Source of the DNA: Arthrobacter sp. B1I2
GTDB lineage: Bacteria > Actinomycetota > Actinomycetes > Actinomycetales > Micrococcaceae
DNA length: 64,000 bases
Direction of reading: 5' to 3'
Assembly (NCBI RefSeq): GCF_030816485.1
Contig: NZ_JAUSYC010000001.1
Location: forward strand, 62,001-126,000
In this document: positions 63,274 to 64,000 of the stretch, piece by piece
Layout: each line of letters starts with the position of its first letter
How positions within the stretch are numbered: position 1 is the first letter of the stretch
Translations under genes and position numbers: made by a program
Notes under the pieces: model-generated
Told to the model about the DNA's origin: nothing
The model's database searches: none
What the model saw: the letters and a program-made list of their open reading frames with translations, nothing else

Positions 63274-64000
63274 CTAGCTGGCGGTGGTGCGGGAACCGCA
63301 GGACAGCAGGTAGTTTCGGGTGCGCTTGGCGATGGGCATGGGCACATCAAAGGCAACCGGGTACATGTCCTGCTCCACGATGCCGAAGATGGGCCGGTTG
63401 AGGGCTTCCACGGCTTCAATGACGGCGCGCAGGTCCGGCAGCCCGTTGGGCGGCTCAGTCATGACGCCGGCCAGGTTCGCGGCGGCCCAGGTCATGTTCT
63501 TCTCGTTAACCTCGGCGAGGATCTCCGGGTTGATCTGCTTCAGGTGCAGGTAGCCGATCCGGTCCGGGTAGTTCTTGATGAGTTCCAGGCTGGAGGCGCC
63601 GCAGTATTCGGCGTGCCCGGTGTCCAGGCAGAGGTTGAGGTACTGCGGGTCAGTGGCGCCCAGCAGCGTTTCGATGTCCTCCTGCGCACCAACGTGGGAG
63701 TCTGCGTGCGAGTGGAACTGCTGTTTCAGGCCGAAATCCTCCAGGAGGGTCTTGCCCAGGCGGTTGTGCCCGGTAAAGAGGTCGCTCCAGCCCTTGTCGC
63801 CCAGGGTGCCGCTCTCGACAGCTTCGCCGGTGACGTCGTCGCGCCACATGGCCGGGATGACCACGATGTGCTCACCGCCCATGGCAGCGGTCAGTTCGGC
63901 GACCTTGCGGGCCGGCTCCCAGGCTGCTTCCCACTGGTCCACGCCGCGGTGGAAAGCGGTGAACACGGTGCCGGCGGTGACCTTGAGGTCGCGCTGTTTC
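63274..64000 (-). CDS. Sugar phosphate isomerase/epimerase family protein, 5' end outside window
   Basis: This partial protein (about 242 residues visible) runs off the right edge; the codons before the GTG at 63966 continue the family sequence (KVTAGTVFTAFHRGVD), so that GTG is not the start. The TIM-barrel signatures are HIVVIPAMWRDD, LKQQFHSHADSHVGAQEDIETLL and NLCLDTGHAEYCG, followed by RIGYLHLKQINPEIL, with the His, Asp and Glu ligands of the IolE/xylose-isomerase-like fold. Its place ahead of iolG and an inositol porter suggests an inosose dehydratase or isomerase. Confidence 0.85.
   Translation of the reverse strand, partial: KQRDLKVTAGTVFTAFHRGVDQWEAAWEPARKVAELTAAMGGEHIVVIPAMWRDDVTGEAVESGTLGDKGWSDLFTGHNRLGKTLLEDFGLKQQFHSHADSHVGAQEDIETLLGATDPQYLNLCLDTGHAEYCGASSLELIKNYPDRIGYLHLKQINPEILAEVNEKNMTWAAANLAGVMTEPPNGLPDLRAVIEAVEALNRPIFGIVEQDMYPVAFDVPMPIAKRTRNYLLSCGSRTTAS

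Overview
The window is high-G+C bacterial DNA with actinobacterial gene content. It carries an Rpf-like secreted muralytic protein with LysM, a BioB/BsaP pair, a DUF222/HNH endonuclease and a DUF6318 lipoprotein. The whole set points to Micrococcaceae, most likely Arthrobacter or a close relative (Pseudarthrobacter, Paenarthrobacter). This rests on gene families and base composition only; no rRNA or other phylogenetic marker is present. No tRNA, rRNA, CRISPR array or complete insertion sequence was seen.

Layout. 0-8 kb: an aldo/keto reductase, a RecQ-type helicase, a TerC membrane protein, and a 1215-residue fusion of an Fe-S RecB/Cas4-like nuclease, a DEDD exonuclease and an SF1 helicase. 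8-17 kb: acylphosphatase, a winged-helix/X25-domain protein, adenosine deaminase, the Rpf-like protein, several small conserved genes, and a frameshifted DUF222-HNH gene. 17-30 kb: DUF2071 protein, Tex, an old-yellow-enzyme reductase, a PKD protein with a DUF6318 lipoprotein, an NCS1 permease, bioB-bsaP, an orphan Vsr endonuclease and a secreted GH26 mannanase. 30-37 kb: a degenerate HPt protein, a divergent response regulator/histidine kinase pair, and an mcrB-mcrC restriction module. 37-44 kb: a heterodimeric ABC exporter and a MarR-controlled DHA2 drug exporter. 44-50 kb: a ureohydrolase, a TPP enzyme, a XRE-cupin regulator and a sodium:solute symporter, read here as arginine-derived guanidino-compound catabolism. 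50-54 kb: a ferritin-like/VIT1 transporter and a LOG-family protein. 53-64 kb: a myo-inositol/sugar region with two sugar porters, GntR and LacI regulators, iolB, iolG and two TIM-barrel isomerases, interrupted by a MarR/MFS efflux pair.

How it works together. The right-hand third is catabolic and transport DNA under local regulators, and several operators are readable. A perfect LacI-type palindrome and a second perfect palindrome sit side by side inside a sugar-porter promoter. Two MarR genes, 15 kb apart, have inverted repeats built from the same AGTTGC/GCAACT half-site. A TTGCC-N5-GGCAA repeat lies at the start of the symporter transcript. Genome defence and DNA processing are represented by McrBC, Vsr, the triple nuclease-helicase fusion, a DUF559-like nuclease and the broken HNH gene, but these are scattered and do not form one obvious island.

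The best candidates for something undescribed are the winged-helix/X25 protein, the McrBC module with an EVE-like reader segment and an Asn in place of the expected catalytic Asp of McrC, the two small-repeat families, and the ureohydrolase/TPP-enzyme cluster.
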